Assembly (NCBI GenBank): GCA_903644035.1
Contig: CAHJXG010000398.1
Location: 1 to 16,439, forward strand
Reading direction: 5' to 3'
Source: Rhodospirillales bacterium
GTDB taxonomy: Bacteria > Pseudomonadota > Alphaproteobacteria > Acetobacterales > Acetobacteraceae
Length of the DNA stretch: 16,439 nucleotides
Shown here: in pieces, positions 7,070 through 14,222 of the stretch
How the letters are laid out: each line of letters begins with the position of its first letter
How positions within the stretch are numbered: the first letter of the stretch is position 1
The notes under the pieces: generated by a model
Told to the model about the DNA's origin: nothing
Databases searched by the model: none
Seen by the model: the letters and a program-made list of their open reading frames with translations, nothing else
Position numbers and translations under genes: made by a program

Positions 7070-8758
7070 TCACATTGCCATTGCGGCGAAGCGTGAGGTG
7101 CGGGTGGGTGCGAGCGGGCGTTTGGCGAGCCACGCCGTCATCCGGTCGAGGTTGAGGGCCGCGGCGGTCGCGACATGCTGTAACGCCGTTCTGGCCAGGC
7201 CGCGGTAGCGCGCCTGGCGCAGCCCGAACGCGCGCACGCCCTGCGATATCGTGCCCTCGATGCCTTGTCGTTGGGCGTAGAGGGTGCGGTACTCGTCCGT
7301 GCGTTCCCGTGCTCGCGCCGTCATGAGCACCTCGTGCTCGCGCCGGGGATAGAGCGTCAGATTGCGGCCCCGGGTGGGCGCTGAGCGCGTGCAGCGCGCC
7401 CGCGACGGGCAGGCTCGGCAGTCGTTCGGATGGAAGCGCACCTGCACCAGGGCGCACCTGTGCGGCCGCTGGCTGTTGCTGTAGCTCGCCCAGGCGACGC
7501 TCTCCTTGCCTTCGGGATAGCGCGCCACCTGCCTGTCCCAGTCCACCGCGAAGTCGGCGATGCTGAAAGCCTCGCTGACCGCGCCTTGCCAGCTCATGTC
7601 GCGATGCTGCGGGCCGATCAAGTCGATGCCGTGCCGCGCGCGTGCCTTGAGAAGCAGGTCAGCGCCCATGTAAGCTGCATCGGCAAGGTGCTGGGCTGGA
7701 GCCAGGTCCTTGGCAGCCAGCGCCGTGTGGATCGGTGCGACCCGCATGTCCTCGTGCACGCTGGCGTCGGTCGTGTCGGCGTGCACGACCAGCCGCGGCG
7801 CGTCCGCGTCGCAGGTTTCGGTGAGATGGACCATGTAGCCGGTCCAGCTCCGGCCGCTGCGGCTGCGGAACCGAGCGTCGGGATCGTAGGGTGACTCCAC
7901 GCGCTCGTCCGGGTCGCTCGCCCGCAAGTCGCGGAGCTGGACGCCCGGGGTGCTGTCGCCTCCCTTGCCGCCGGCATCGGGCCTGGTCCGTTCAAAGTGC
8001 CGTGCCCATACGCGCCGTAGCACGGCGACCGCGGGCAGCTCCGGCAGCTCCGCGGGCGTGCCGGGTCCGTCGAGCGCGTCCAGGAGCAGGAAGCCGTCTG
8101 CACCGACCTGAGCGGCGTAGGCCTCGCGCTTGGCGGCAGCCTCGGGCAGGCGGATGTTCTCCACCCGGCGGTCGTAGCGCTCGTGCCAGTCTGGGGGTGT
8201 CATGCGGGCTAGCCAGTCCGGCGCGGCGACGGCGATGGCGTTCAGCGCCGCCCGCAGCGTCTCGCCCACCAGCTCCAGCCGGTTCAGCGTGCGTGTGGCG
8301 CCGAGCACGTGCGTGCTGTCGGTGCGCTGGCGCCTGTGTGCCTTGAGCAGCCCACCCTCGCGTGCCGTGTCCAGCAAGCGTTCCAGCAGCCGCCCGCCCG
8401 CGTCGTGCTGGAGCAGGCGGGCGCGGAACTCGCACAGCACGCTGTGGTCGAAGCCGGCGTCGGCTAGGTTGAGCGAGAGCAGATACTTCCAGTCGATCCG
8501 GCCGCGCACGGCGTCGGCTGCCTGGCGGTCGCTCAGCCCCTCGCGGAACTGCATGAGCGTGACCAGCGCGAGGCGCCACGGCGCGTAGGAGGGCTGGCCA
8601 AGTGCGGGGTAGAGGTCGGCAAAGCCGGCATCGTCGAACATCGCGCCGAGCCGATCGCGCAGAAGCATGTAGGGGTTGCCGCGCCGGAACGCCGCCTGGG
8701 CGATGCGGGCAGTGTCGTCAGGGACGGACGGGACGATGGATTGCGGGCGAAGCGACAT
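7070..8758 (-). CDS. IS1182-family DDE transposase
   Basis: The 562-residue protein starts at the ATG at 8758 (MSLRPQSIVPSVP), preceded by GAGG about 9 nt upstream. The longer open frame to 8932 runs through the terminal repeat and is not a real start. The N-terminal domain (~15-130) has the usual RGNPYMLLRDRLG and LTLMQFREGLSDRQAADAV type motifs of IS1182 transposases (DUF772-like). Probable catalytic residues are D147 (QRTDSTH), D360 (HLADAAYMG) and E501 (QRQGIEGTISQGVR). A cysteine cluster at 447-456 (CRACPSRARC) is typical of the family and may bind metal. Length and motifs look intact, so the enzyme may be active. Confidence 0.92.
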   Translation of the reverse strand: MSLRPQSIVPSVPDDTARIAQAAFRRGNPYMLLRDRLGAMFDDAGFADLYPALGQPSYAPWRLALVTLMQFREGLSDRQAADAVRGRIDWKYLLSLNLADAGFDHSVLCEFRARLLQHDAGGRLLERLLDTAREGGLLKAHRRQRTDSTHVLGATRTLNRLELVGETLRAALNAIAVAAPDWLARMTPPDWHERYDRRVENIRLPEAAAKREAYAAQVGADGFLLLDALDGPGTPAELPELPAVAVLRRVWARHFERTRPDAGGKGGDSTPGVQLRDLRASDPDERVESPYDPDARFRSRSGRSWTGYMVHLTETCDADAPRLVVHADTTDASVHEDMRVAPIHTALAAKDLAPAQHLADAAYMGADLLLKARARHGIDLIGPQHRDMSWQGAVSEAFSIADFAVDWDRQVARYPEGKESVAWASYSNSQRPHRCALVQVRFHPNDCRACPSRARCTRSAPTRGRNLTLYPRREHEVLMTARARERTDEYRTLYAQRQGIEGTISQGVRAFGLRQARYRGLARTALQHVATAAALNLDRMTAWLAKRPLAPTRTSRFAAMAM

Positions 8759-8817
8759 ACAGGCGGCCTCTAGTCTGGCCACCTCCAAACGCACCAGGCC
8801 CGGCTTCGACCGCAGCC

Positions 8818-8836
8818 CGACTTCGCCAACAGTGTC
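8818..8836 (-). repeat. Terminal inverted repeat of IS1182-family element
   Basis: This is the reverse complement of 7047-7065, 19 of 19 matches. It lies about 60 bp upstream of the transposase start and is followed by the AT-richer end of the IS110 element. Confidence 0.85.
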
Positions 8837-9094
8837 TGTTACTTCTGTAATGGGCCTCTTGTCGTCAAGCTCAGAGTGTATCCAGTCGCCGGTTTCGTGC
8901 TTCTGCCCGTGGTCGGCGCAAGGCCGCCACATGATGCTTCATGAGGGAGCCGGCGGAGCAATCTACCCAGCGTGATACGGGATCGCTCCCGGCCACTGCA
9001 ACGGAACCTGCCTTACCGTCTCCGCGTCCCGGCGAAGGGACTTCGTGGGAGCTGGGCCGCCTGGCCCTGCCCCGAACTGCGTGCCTCCTTGCGC

Positions 9095-10153
9095 CTACGC
9101 CGCGGCCGCTGCGACGGTCTCGTCCGCAGCCGCCGGGTCCTTGCCCCAGACGAACTCCGTCCCGTCTGCCCAGATCCTGTGGAGCACGGTGGCCAGCTTG
9201 CGCGCCAGCGCCACCTTCGCCCTCCGCATGCCCCGCCGCTTTGCAATGTCCAACGCCCAGCGCTTTAGCGTGCTGAACCGGTGCGCCCGCGTCAGCAGCG
9301 CGTTGGCCGCGTCGTGCAGCGCCGTGCGCACGCCGGCGTCGCCGACCCGCGTGATCCTGCCGGTCACGTCGGTTTCGCCAGACTGGTAGCGCTTGGGCGT
9401 CAGGCCAAAGAAGGCGCCGACCGACTTGGACTTCATGAACCGCCCGGGGTCGTCCACCCCCGCACGGTAGGTCAGCGACATCAGCGCGCCCACGCCCGGC
9501 ACGATCATCAACCGCCGGCAGACCTGGTCCTCTTTGACGATCATCAGCACCTCGCGATGCAGCTTGGCGAACTCGCGCCACATCGCCTCGCGCGCCGCCA
9601 GCAACGGCTCGACGATCTTCTCCAGCATCGCGTGCCCGGCAGCCAGCTCCCGTATGCGCGCCGGCAGCTTGCCGCGGCTCACGTCGCCGACCTTCAGCCC
9701 GAAGCCGCGCAGCAGCCCGCGCACGGTCTGCTCCAGGTCGATGACCTTGATCTGCAGCTGCTTGCGCGCGCCGAGCAGGGCCCGGATCTCCTGGGAGGAC
9801 ACCGACTTGCGATGCACTGGCCGATACCACCCCATGCGCAGCAGCTGGCCAATCCCGCGTGCGTCCCGCCGGTCAGTCTTGACCGCCATAGCCGACAGTG
9901 CCGCTTTGGCGTGCCGCGTCTCCAGCAGCACGGCCTCGAACCCCGCCTCGTACAGTCCGTCATAGAGCCACTGCGACAGGGGACCAGCTTTCAGGCCGAC
10001 CCGCACGATGGTCAGATCAAGCCTGCGCAGGAACTTGACCAGCGCCTCGGGCTCGCTTGCGACCTTCGCCTCCCGGATGACCTTGTCCGTCGCGTCCAGC
10101 ACGCACAGGCTGCTCAGCTCCAGCGACACGTCAATCCCAACATGGTGTTCCAT
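9095..10153 (-). CDS. IS110-family transposase (DEDD), catalytic Glu apparently lost
   Basis: This 352-residue protein has the two IS110 domains. The N-terminal RuvC-like part (about 1-150) shows D8 in GIDVS, and D94/D97 in KTDRRDARG. The C-terminal transposase part (about 210-300) shows IVPGVGALMSL, AFFGLTPKRYQSGE and a helix-rich end; S258 in QSGE is the likely nucleophilic Ser. The family needs a DEDD metal-binding set. The Glu normally follows as GLEAG...QWL, but here the sequence is GLKAGPLSQWL with codon AAA (9989-9991) for residue 55. A single G-to-A change from GAA explains it. The rest of the protein is intact, so the enzyme is full-length but probably catalytically dead. IS110 enzymes use a bridge RNA from the element's non-coding end. 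Confidence 0.93.
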   Translation of the reverse strand: MEHHVGIDVSLELSSLCVLDATDKVIREAKVASEPEALVKFLRRLDLTIVRVGLKAGPLSQWLYDGLYEAGFEAVLLETRHAKAALSAMAVKTDRRDARGIGQLLRMGWYRPVHRKSVSSQEIRALLGARKQLQIKVIDLEQTVRGLLRGFGLKVGDVSRGKLPARIRELAAGHAMLEKIVEPLLAAREAMWREFAKLHREVLMIVKEDQVCRRLMIVPGVGALMSLTYRAGVDDPGRFMKSKSVGAFFGLTPKRYQSGETDVTGRITRVGDAGVRTALHDAANALLTRAHRFSTLKRWALDIAKRRGMRRAKVALARKLATVLHRIWADGTEFVWGKDPAAADETVAAAAA

Positions 10154-10282
10154 GGCCGTCCTTCTGATGGCCGGACCCGAACCGCCCGGGTCCGCACGTC
10201 ACGCCACCACTCTGAACAGACCCGCGCCGGAGGTCAGCAATCGGTCCCCGGTGCCGGCCCATTACGGCATCTACCGGAACCC
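10154..10282 (-). ncRNA. Possible bridge-RNA region of the IS110 element
   Basis: This non-coding leader of the IS110 element is where IS110-group members encode their bridge RNA. It contains an 8-bp stem (CGGACCCG at 10172-10179 pairing with CGGGTCCG at 10187-10194, 7-nt loop) and GC-rich segments that could form further stems (around 10240-10260). I cannot identify target- and donor-binding loops by eye. The call rests on position and the stem only. Confidence 0.35.
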
Positions 10283-10413
10283 CAAATCCGAGACGGGGAC
10301 GCCAGCCTCATGCTCTTTCAGAATGCCGATGATCTGCTCTTCGGAAAAGCGCCTGCGTTTCATGCTCTGGTCCTCGCATTGGGCCAGAGTGAATTCCAAG
10401 CTGGATTAGGTCA
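10283..10413 (-). pseudogene. IS3-family left end with orfA 5' fragment
   Basis: On the minus strand an ATG at 10363 opens MKRRRFSEEQIIGILKEHEA, the standard N-terminus of IS3-family OrfA (IS407/IS51-like helix-turn-helix protein). Homology continues to about SDL (codon ending at 10283) and then breaks into GFR and a TAG, where CRKHG would be expected. The upstream DNA ends with TGACCT (read on the minus strand, plus-strand position 10413), a plausible IS3 terminal repeat end. The break coincides with the IS110 element, which probably inserted here or caused a deletion, since I find no continuation of orfA on its far side. Confidence 0.78.
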
Positions 10414-10456
10414 GTGAGGCAACGTCAGCTGCTGGACAGCCCGCTGACCGCTGCTG

Positions 10457-11710
10457 TTAGGCGTACCCCTCAGCCCCGAGATGCACGCCGTCGTTCTCGG
10501 CGCGGAGCCGAACGTAGCCCCGTACTATATTTTCCTTGAATTCGTACCACCCTGCTCCCTTGGGGACGACGATCTCGCCGTGCCCGGCGGTCTTCAGCTT
10601 GTTGAGACGGTCCGAGAACACGCGCTTGGACAGCGTCTTGCGGCCGTGCCGTTCGGCCATGATCGGAAGGTAGGACTTCTCGTAGACCTCCGTGGTCTGC
10701 CGCCGGAGGCTGTGCTTGTCGGCAAGCGCCCATAGGACCTCCTGGTAGGTGTCTGAGTGCTTCTGGGTCGCTTTCTCGTAGATGATCTTCAGGGTCGTCT
10801 CGGCTTCTTTCACCGCCAGGCCGACCCCTTGGGCGAAGTGCCTCTGCTGGCAGTGGCCGGTCACCTCGTCGTCGTCGAACATGGTCCAGAGGAGCTGCTC
10901 GCCCATGAGGTGCACGTAGGACGGGAAGCCGTCCGAGATCTGGCCGATCCGCATCAGGAAGTTGGTCGCCACGGTGACGCCCACCGCCTTCGCGGCGGCC
11001 TTGATGATCTCCCACCGCGCGTCCTGGGTCAGGCGCTCCAGTGGCACCGGGGACAGGTAGCGTCCCGTCGACAGGTGCACGCCGATTAGGTCCTCGAGGC
11101 TTGTCCCGATCCCGCACAGTATGAAGCGGACCTTCACCGCCTGGTCGGACACCTGCTTGATGACCTCCGCGCACGCCTTCTTCTGCGCGTCGTCCGCCAG
11201 CTGGTCGAACTCGTCGAAGATGATCACCGGCTCCTTCGAGTGGCATTCCCCCACGAATTTCAGCAGGTGGATGGCGTCGTTGATGCTCTCCACCGGCGGT
11301 ACCACCCCGCTCGTCAGCGTCCGCGTGAAGTCGTAGCCGAATCCGCCGACGCCCGCCTTGAGCTTGTGCTCCACCTTCTTCTGCGACGTCGCGTTCCCCG
11401 CGGGCAGCGCGCTGCGCACGGCGTCGCGCACTGTCGAGAGGAAGGGCGCCCCGCCGCAGGTAACCAGGATCGGGCTGCTGTCGGCCGACTGCTGGAGGAA
11501 TGCCGCCGTCTGCGCCAGCGACGTCTTGCCGACCCCCCGGTCTCCGTAGATGAAGATATGCTTGCCCTGGGAGTTGAAGGAGCGGTCAATCTGCGTGAGG
11601 ACCTTCTGGCGCCCCTTCAGGTGCTCGGGGCTGGAGATCGCCTTAGCGGGCGTCAGGTTCTCCTTTAGGATTTCCTTGAACTCGTCGATGCCCAGGCCCT
11701 TGATCGCCAT
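10457..11710 (-). CDS. Orc1/Cdc6-like AAA+ ATPase of the replication module
   Basis: The 417-residue product starts at the ATG at 11710, with GGGAGGG upstream. Walker A is GDRGVGKTS (56-64) and Walker B is VIIFDEFDQL (162-171; D166, E167). A sensor-1-like FILCGIGTS lies at 197-204 and a sensor-2/lid-like SDGFPSYVHLMGEQL at 259-273. The C-terminal ~100 residues (SYLPIMAERHGRKTLSKRVF, then an RLNKL helix and a beta wing) look like a winged helix. The order AAA+ then winged helix resembles the Orc1/Cdc6-type ATPases found in archaea and some bacterial plasmids; a TniB-like or general AAA ATPase is the alternative. The gene follows repA by 76 bp on the same strand, and the gap holds two iteron copies. 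I infer a role in initiation, helicase loading or copy control, not proven. Confidence 0.82.
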   Translation of the reverse strand: MAIKGLGIDEFKEILKENLTPAKAISSPEHLKGRQKVLTQIDRSFNSQGKHIFIYGDRGVGKTSLAQTAAFLQQSADSSPILVTCGGAPFLSTVRDAVRSALPAGNATSQKKVEHKLKAGVGGFGYDFTRTLTSGVVPPVESINDAIHLLKFVGECHSKEPVIIFDEFDQLADDAQKKACAEVIKQVSDQAVKVRFILCGIGTSLEDLIGVHLSTGRYLSPVPLERLTQDARWEIIKAAAKAVGVTVATNFLMRIGQISDGFPSYVHLMGEQLLWTMFDDDEVTGHCQQRHFAQGVGLAVKEAETTLKIIYEKATQKHSDTYQEVLWALADKHSLRRQTTEVYEKSYLPIMAERHGRKTLSKRVFSDRLNKLKTAGHGEIVVPKGAGWYEFKENIVRGYVRLRAENDGVHLGAEGYA

Positions 11711-11750
11711 CCCTAGCCCTCCCGCCGTTCGGGGACGGCATGGCCGGGGT

Positions 11751-11799
11751 GGGGGTTAGCCGATCGGAAGGACTCGGGAATGGGGGTTAACCGATGGCC
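11751..11799 (+). repeat. Two iteron copies between repA and the AAA+ gene
   Basis: GGGGGTTAGCCGATCGG at 11751-11767 and GGGGGTTAACCGATGG at 11782-11797 match the iterons of the origin (12816-13000). They are direct repeats 31 bp apart. The repA stop codon TAA (minus strand, 11787-11789) lies inside the second copy. Binding of RepA here could repress the downstream ATPase gene or pair with the origin by handcuffing. Confidence 0.7.
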
Positions 11800-12761
11800 A
11801 GAAGGCCGCGGGGAATCCTTGGCGACACGGGCGGCCGCGACGGGTGAAGGACGATGCCCCCCTCGTCCACGTCCACCCGGGCGTCGGGGTAGGCAGCCAG
11901 CGCGGCTGCCAAGGACTCGTTGAATCCCGGCTTGAAGTGGAACATCCGGGCGTAGCCGGAGCCGAACTGTTGGTGGACCGCGGACCAGGAAATCGGCGTG
12001 TTCTTCGATAAGTGCTGCAAGCGCCATGCAAGCCAGACGTAGATGTCGAGCGACATGGAGCGGTCGCGCAACTCCCTAATCGCCGCTTCCTGCAAAGGTA
12101 CGGGGTGGTCCTGGAGCGCCCTGAAGAAGACCTCATCGAGCACGACCCGGTCCTCCCACAGGGTGCCCTGCATGCCGTCTGCGGCGATATCATTGAACCG
12201 CAGGCCGGAGTTCACGATCCTACCGGCGGACCAGCCGTCGGCGTCGTCCCCTTCCCAAAAGAACTTGAGGCTGCATGCCGAAATGCGGGCGGCCTGGTCG
12301 CGGATGGCACGCGCGGTTTCCCCGCCCCATACGATCCCCATCCTCGACATCCAGGCCGACAGCGACCGCCCGAGTTCGATCTCACGGTTGCCAGTGCGGA
12401 TCGCCTGGCCCTGGAGGAATAGCAGGATCATCCGCGCGCGGGCGCCGTAGGGGACGCCGTAGAGCTGAGTCTTCTTGCGGACCATCATCCGGCCGGGCTC
12501 GACCATCAGCGTCACCCGGTGACCGGTCTTGGTCCATGCTTGGTCGTCTGGGAGACGCTTGTGGGGGAGCGACGTGAGGCAGAACCCGGTGTAGCTGATT
12601 CCGATGGTCTGCTTTTCGTCCTCGAGCACGCCGGCTGCGATGTCGATCAGCGACCGCTGCTTCTCGGGGACCATCTCCCGGGCACGTTTCCTGCCATGGA
12701 CGAGCACGAGCTGGTGGACCCTTCCGCTGTTAGCCCCTTCCTTCATCGCCCCTATCACCAC
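11787..12761 (-). CDS. repA: Plasmid replication initiator, RepA_C type
   Basis: This 324-residue protein matches the RepA_C family (PF04796) of plasmid initiators. Diagnostic parts are VHQLVLVHGRKRAREMV near the N-terminus, LTSLPHKRLPDD (62-73), the core YGVPYGARARMILLFLQGQA (101-120), RTGNREIELGRSLSAWMSRMGI and QAARISACSLKFFW, and the C-terminal segment SLDIYVWLAWRLQHL. These proteins bind iterons through winged-helix domains and recruit the host helicase. The start is uncertain: GTG at 12761 or 12758, or ATG at 12746 (MKEGANSG); none has a good Shine-Dalgarno site, which may keep expression low. The gene is transcribed away from the origin at 12810-13020, and an iteron lies about 55 bp upstream, so autoregulation is likely. 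Confidence 0.9.
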   Translation of the reverse strand: MVIGAMKEGANSGRVHQLVLVHGRKRAREMVPEKQRSLIDIAAGVLEDEKQTIGISYTGFCLTSLPHKRLPDDQAWTKTGHRVTLMVEPGRMMVRKKTQLYGVPYGARARMILLFLQGQAIRTGNREIELGRSLSAWMSRMGIVWGGETARAIRDQAARISACSLKFFWEGDDADGWSAGRIVNSGLRFNDIAADGMQGTLWEDRVVLDEVFFRALQDHPVPLQEAAIRELRDRSMSLDIYVWLAWRLQHLSKNTPISWSAVHQQFGSGYARMFHFKPGFNESLAAALAAYPDARVDVDEGGIVLHPSRPPVSPRIPRGLLAIG

Positions 12762-12796
12762 AACTGTCCGGAACGATGATTACTCACAGACCCGTT

Positions 12797-12802
12797 CGTC
12801 AA
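12797..12802 (-). promoter_or_regulatory. Possible -35 element of repA
   Basis: On the minus strand TTGACG lies about 40 bp upstream of the repA start codons, just downstream of an iteron at 12816-12830. No good -10 sits at the standard distance (17 nt on is TCATCG), so this is tentative. Confidence 0.25.
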
Positions 12803-12956
12803 GCTCAAATCGACCGGGGGTTAACCGAGCAAACTATTTGAAGATAGTAGATTCTTATTAGTAGTTCTCCATCGCCTAACCCCCGGGGATAACCCCGAGT
12901 CTCTCGCCTAACCCCCGTTTTTCATCGCCTAACCCCCGGGGATAACTTCCCGCGCC

Positions 12957-12965
12957 TATGGATAA
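12957..12965 (-). promoter_or_regulatory. DnaA box, one mismatch
   Basis: TTATCCATA on the minus strand differs in one base from the TTATCCACA consensus and lies between iterons of the origin. Confidence 0.55.
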
Positions 12966-13007
12966 ATTGGCCTCTCGGGCTGATCATCGGTTAACCTCCG
13001 TCGGATG

Positions 13008-13016
13008 TGTGGATAA
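13008..13016 (-). promoter_or_regulatory. DnaA box, perfect consensus
   Basis: TTATCCACA on the minus strand lies just outside the last iteron. Its presence suggests that host DnaA takes part in opening this origin. Confidence 0.75.
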
Positions 13017-13020
13017 GTTC

Positions 13021-13248
13021 GCTGGGGGTCCATCGCCCGAGTCGCGCCTCAACGCTCGGCAAGAGGCAGAGGGCGTGATCAGGTCAGTGGCCATTACAGA
13101 GAAACACGCGAGTAAGGCTCTGCAGCAATAATCTGCCCAAACAAACGAAAGGCCCCTGGATGGAGCATGTTACATGGAGGCGGCCGCTGGCTCTGCCGGG
13201 CGGGTCGGGGTAGGACGTTTGTTCTTCCGCAGAACTTTGGACGTGCCA
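13021..13248. other. Gap between origin and IS5-family transposase
   Basis: I see no convincing gene here. The stretch holds the boundary between the origin and the IS5-family element. The left end of the element is probably near 13170-13200, where ATGGAGGCGGCCGCTGGC loosely resembles the inverted sequence at about 14240-14262 on the right side. The match has gaps and is not a proven terminal repeat. Confidence 0.4.
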
Positions 13249-14220
13249 TTGCCCTTCAAGCTGAACCACGACCGCCGCTGCCACATCCCACGACAGAAAC
13301 ACAAGGTCACCAACTCGGCCGCTTACGATGCGGCCCTGCGCCAGCGCGGGAGCCTCACGGTCTGGTTCACGGAAGAGGCGATCGCGGGCTGGTGCGCGGC
13401 GCTGCGCGCCAGCCCAGGCGGGCAGCCCTGGTATTCGCCGCTCGCCATCCTGACGGCGCTCACCTTGCACGCAGTGTTCCGCCTGGCGTTGCGCCAAACC
13501 GAGGGCCTGATCGGCTCCATCATCGGCCTGCTCGGGCTGGCGCTGCGCGTGCCGGACCACTCCACCTTGAGCCGCCGGGCCAAGACGCTCGAGGTGCCGC
13601 ACCCGCGACCGCACCGGGATGGCGAAGCCTTGCATCTGCTGGTGGACAGCACGGGCCTGCGCTTATGCGTCGCGGGCGAGTGGCTGCTGGAGAAGCACGG
13701 CACCAAGGTCCGCCGGTCCTGGAGGAAGCTGCACATCGGCTTGGATGCCGGCAGCGGCCAGATCGCCACCGCCTCGCTCATGGCCAAGCAGGTCAACGAC
13801 GGCGCCGAGGTCGGCTCCTTACTGGATCAGATCACGAGCGTGGTGGCCTCGTTCACCGGCGATGGTGGATATGACCAGGATCGCGTCTACGCCAGAGTTG
13901 CCGAGCGCCATCCAGAAGCGGCGGTCATCGTCCCGCCGCGTGCGACTGCCGTGCCGAGCGAGACGGCCGAGACGGCGCCCACGCAGCGCGACGGCCATCT
14001 GAAACATACCGCCGGGCACGGGCGCATGGCCTGGCAAAAGGTGTCCGGCTACACGACGCGGGCACGAGCCGAAGCGGCGATCGGCCGGTTCAAGCAGGTG
14101 ATCGGCGACGGGCTGCGCTCGCGCACGGACGAGCACCGCGCGACCGAAGTGGGCATCGCCGTCCACGCGCTCAACCGCATGGTGGAGCTTGGACGCCCGA
14201 ACTACGTCCGCACCGCCTGA
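13249..14220 (+). CDS. IS5-family DDE transposase, intact
   Basis: I place the start at the TTG at 13249, which gives a 323-residue protein beginning (M)PFKLNHDRRCHIPRQKHKVTN, the usual N-terminus of this IS5 subgroup. The frame is open from 13174, but the extra 25 residues have no family character; GTG at 13243 is another option. The N-terminal part (about 40-130) has YSPLAILTALTLHAVFRLALRQ and VPDHSTLSRRAK, the standard helix-turn-helix and insertion pattern. Catalytic residues appear intact: Asp in LLVDSTGL, Asp in FTGDGGYD and Glu in ARAEAAIGRFKQVIG. The weak start is common in transposases. A diverged, broken relative lies at 6726-7000. Confidence 0.88.
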   Translation: MPFKLNHDRRCHIPRQKHKVTNSAAYDAALRQRGSLTVWFTEEAIAGWCAALRASPGGQPWYSPLAILTALTLHAVFRLALRQTEGLIGSIIGLLGLALRVPDHSTLSRRAKTLEVPHPRPHRDGEALHLLVDSTGLRLCVAGEWLLEKHGTKVRRSWRKLHIGLDAGSGQIATASLMAKQVNDGAEVGSLLDQITSVVASFTGDGGYDQDRVYARVAERHPEAAVIVPPRATAVPSETAETAPTQRDGHLKHTAGHGRMAWQKVSGYTTRARAEAAIGRFKQVIGDGLRSRTDEHRATEVGIAVHALNRMVELGRPNYVRTA

Positions 14221-14222
14221 CC

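Larger units (their letters stand above)
7047..8836 (-). mobile_element. Complete IS1182-family insertion sequence
   Basis: The element is bounded by perfect 19-bp inverted repeats: GACACTGTTGGCGAAGTCG at 7047-7065 and its reverse complement at 8818-8836. It contains one transposase gene on the minus strand whose stop lies 4 bases inside the left repeat. Total length is about 1.8 kb, normal for the family. Flanking bases (..GAGCC and TGTTAC..) show no obvious direct repeat, so a target-site duplication is absent or has been lost. It sits between the decayed IS5 end and the IS110 element. Confidence 0.85.
8840..10283 (-). mobile_element. IS110-family element (ends approximate)
   Basis: The element contains one IS110-type transposase gene with ~130 bp of non-coding DNA before it and ~255 bp after it. 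IS110 elements lack clear terminal inverted repeats, so ends must be inferred. The upstream end is placed at about 10283, where an IS3-family orfA loses homology in mid-codon run. The other end is placed just before the IS1182 repeat. The region 8840-9094 has long frames on both strands but none with protein character; I treat it as non-coding element DNA. Confidence 0.6.
12810..13020. other. Iteron-type replication origin (oriV)
   Basis: Copies of a ~15-bp repeat surround an AT-rich stretch. One copy (GGGGGTTAACCGAGC, 12816-12830) points right; four point left: CATCGCCTAACCCCC at 12870-12884 and 12923-12937, a near copy at 12903-12916, and CATCGGTTAACCTCC at 12985-12999. The first two left-pointing copies share 24 identical bases (12870-12893 and 12923-12946) running into GGGGATAAC. 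The interval 12831-12869 (AAACTATTTG to TTAGTAG) is AT-rich and could be the unwinding element. DnaA boxes follow on the right. Together with the adjacent repA gene this is a typical iteron origin. Confidence 0.85.

Noticed and set aside
8871..9830. Minus-strand open frame of 319 codons overlapping the IS110 transposase
   Set aside because: It is another frame of the same strand; the IS110 frame has clear family motifs and this one has none.
9281..10417. Plus-strand open frame (378 codons) opposite the IS110 transposase
   Set aside because: It spans the IS110 gene, its leader and the IS3 remnant junction, so it cannot be one conserved gene; its composition (Arg, Gln, His, Pro) is that of a shadow.
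10427..10457. Possible terminator after the AAA+ gene (GTCAGC ... GCTGAC)
   Set aside because: The stem is only 6 bp with a long loop and no T run on the relevant strand; too weak to list.
12870..12946. Repeats considered as a CRISPR array
   Set aside because: The identical unit occurs only twice, shorter variants vary in spacing and orientation, no cas gene is near, and the adjacent repA gene with DnaA boxes identifies them as iterons.
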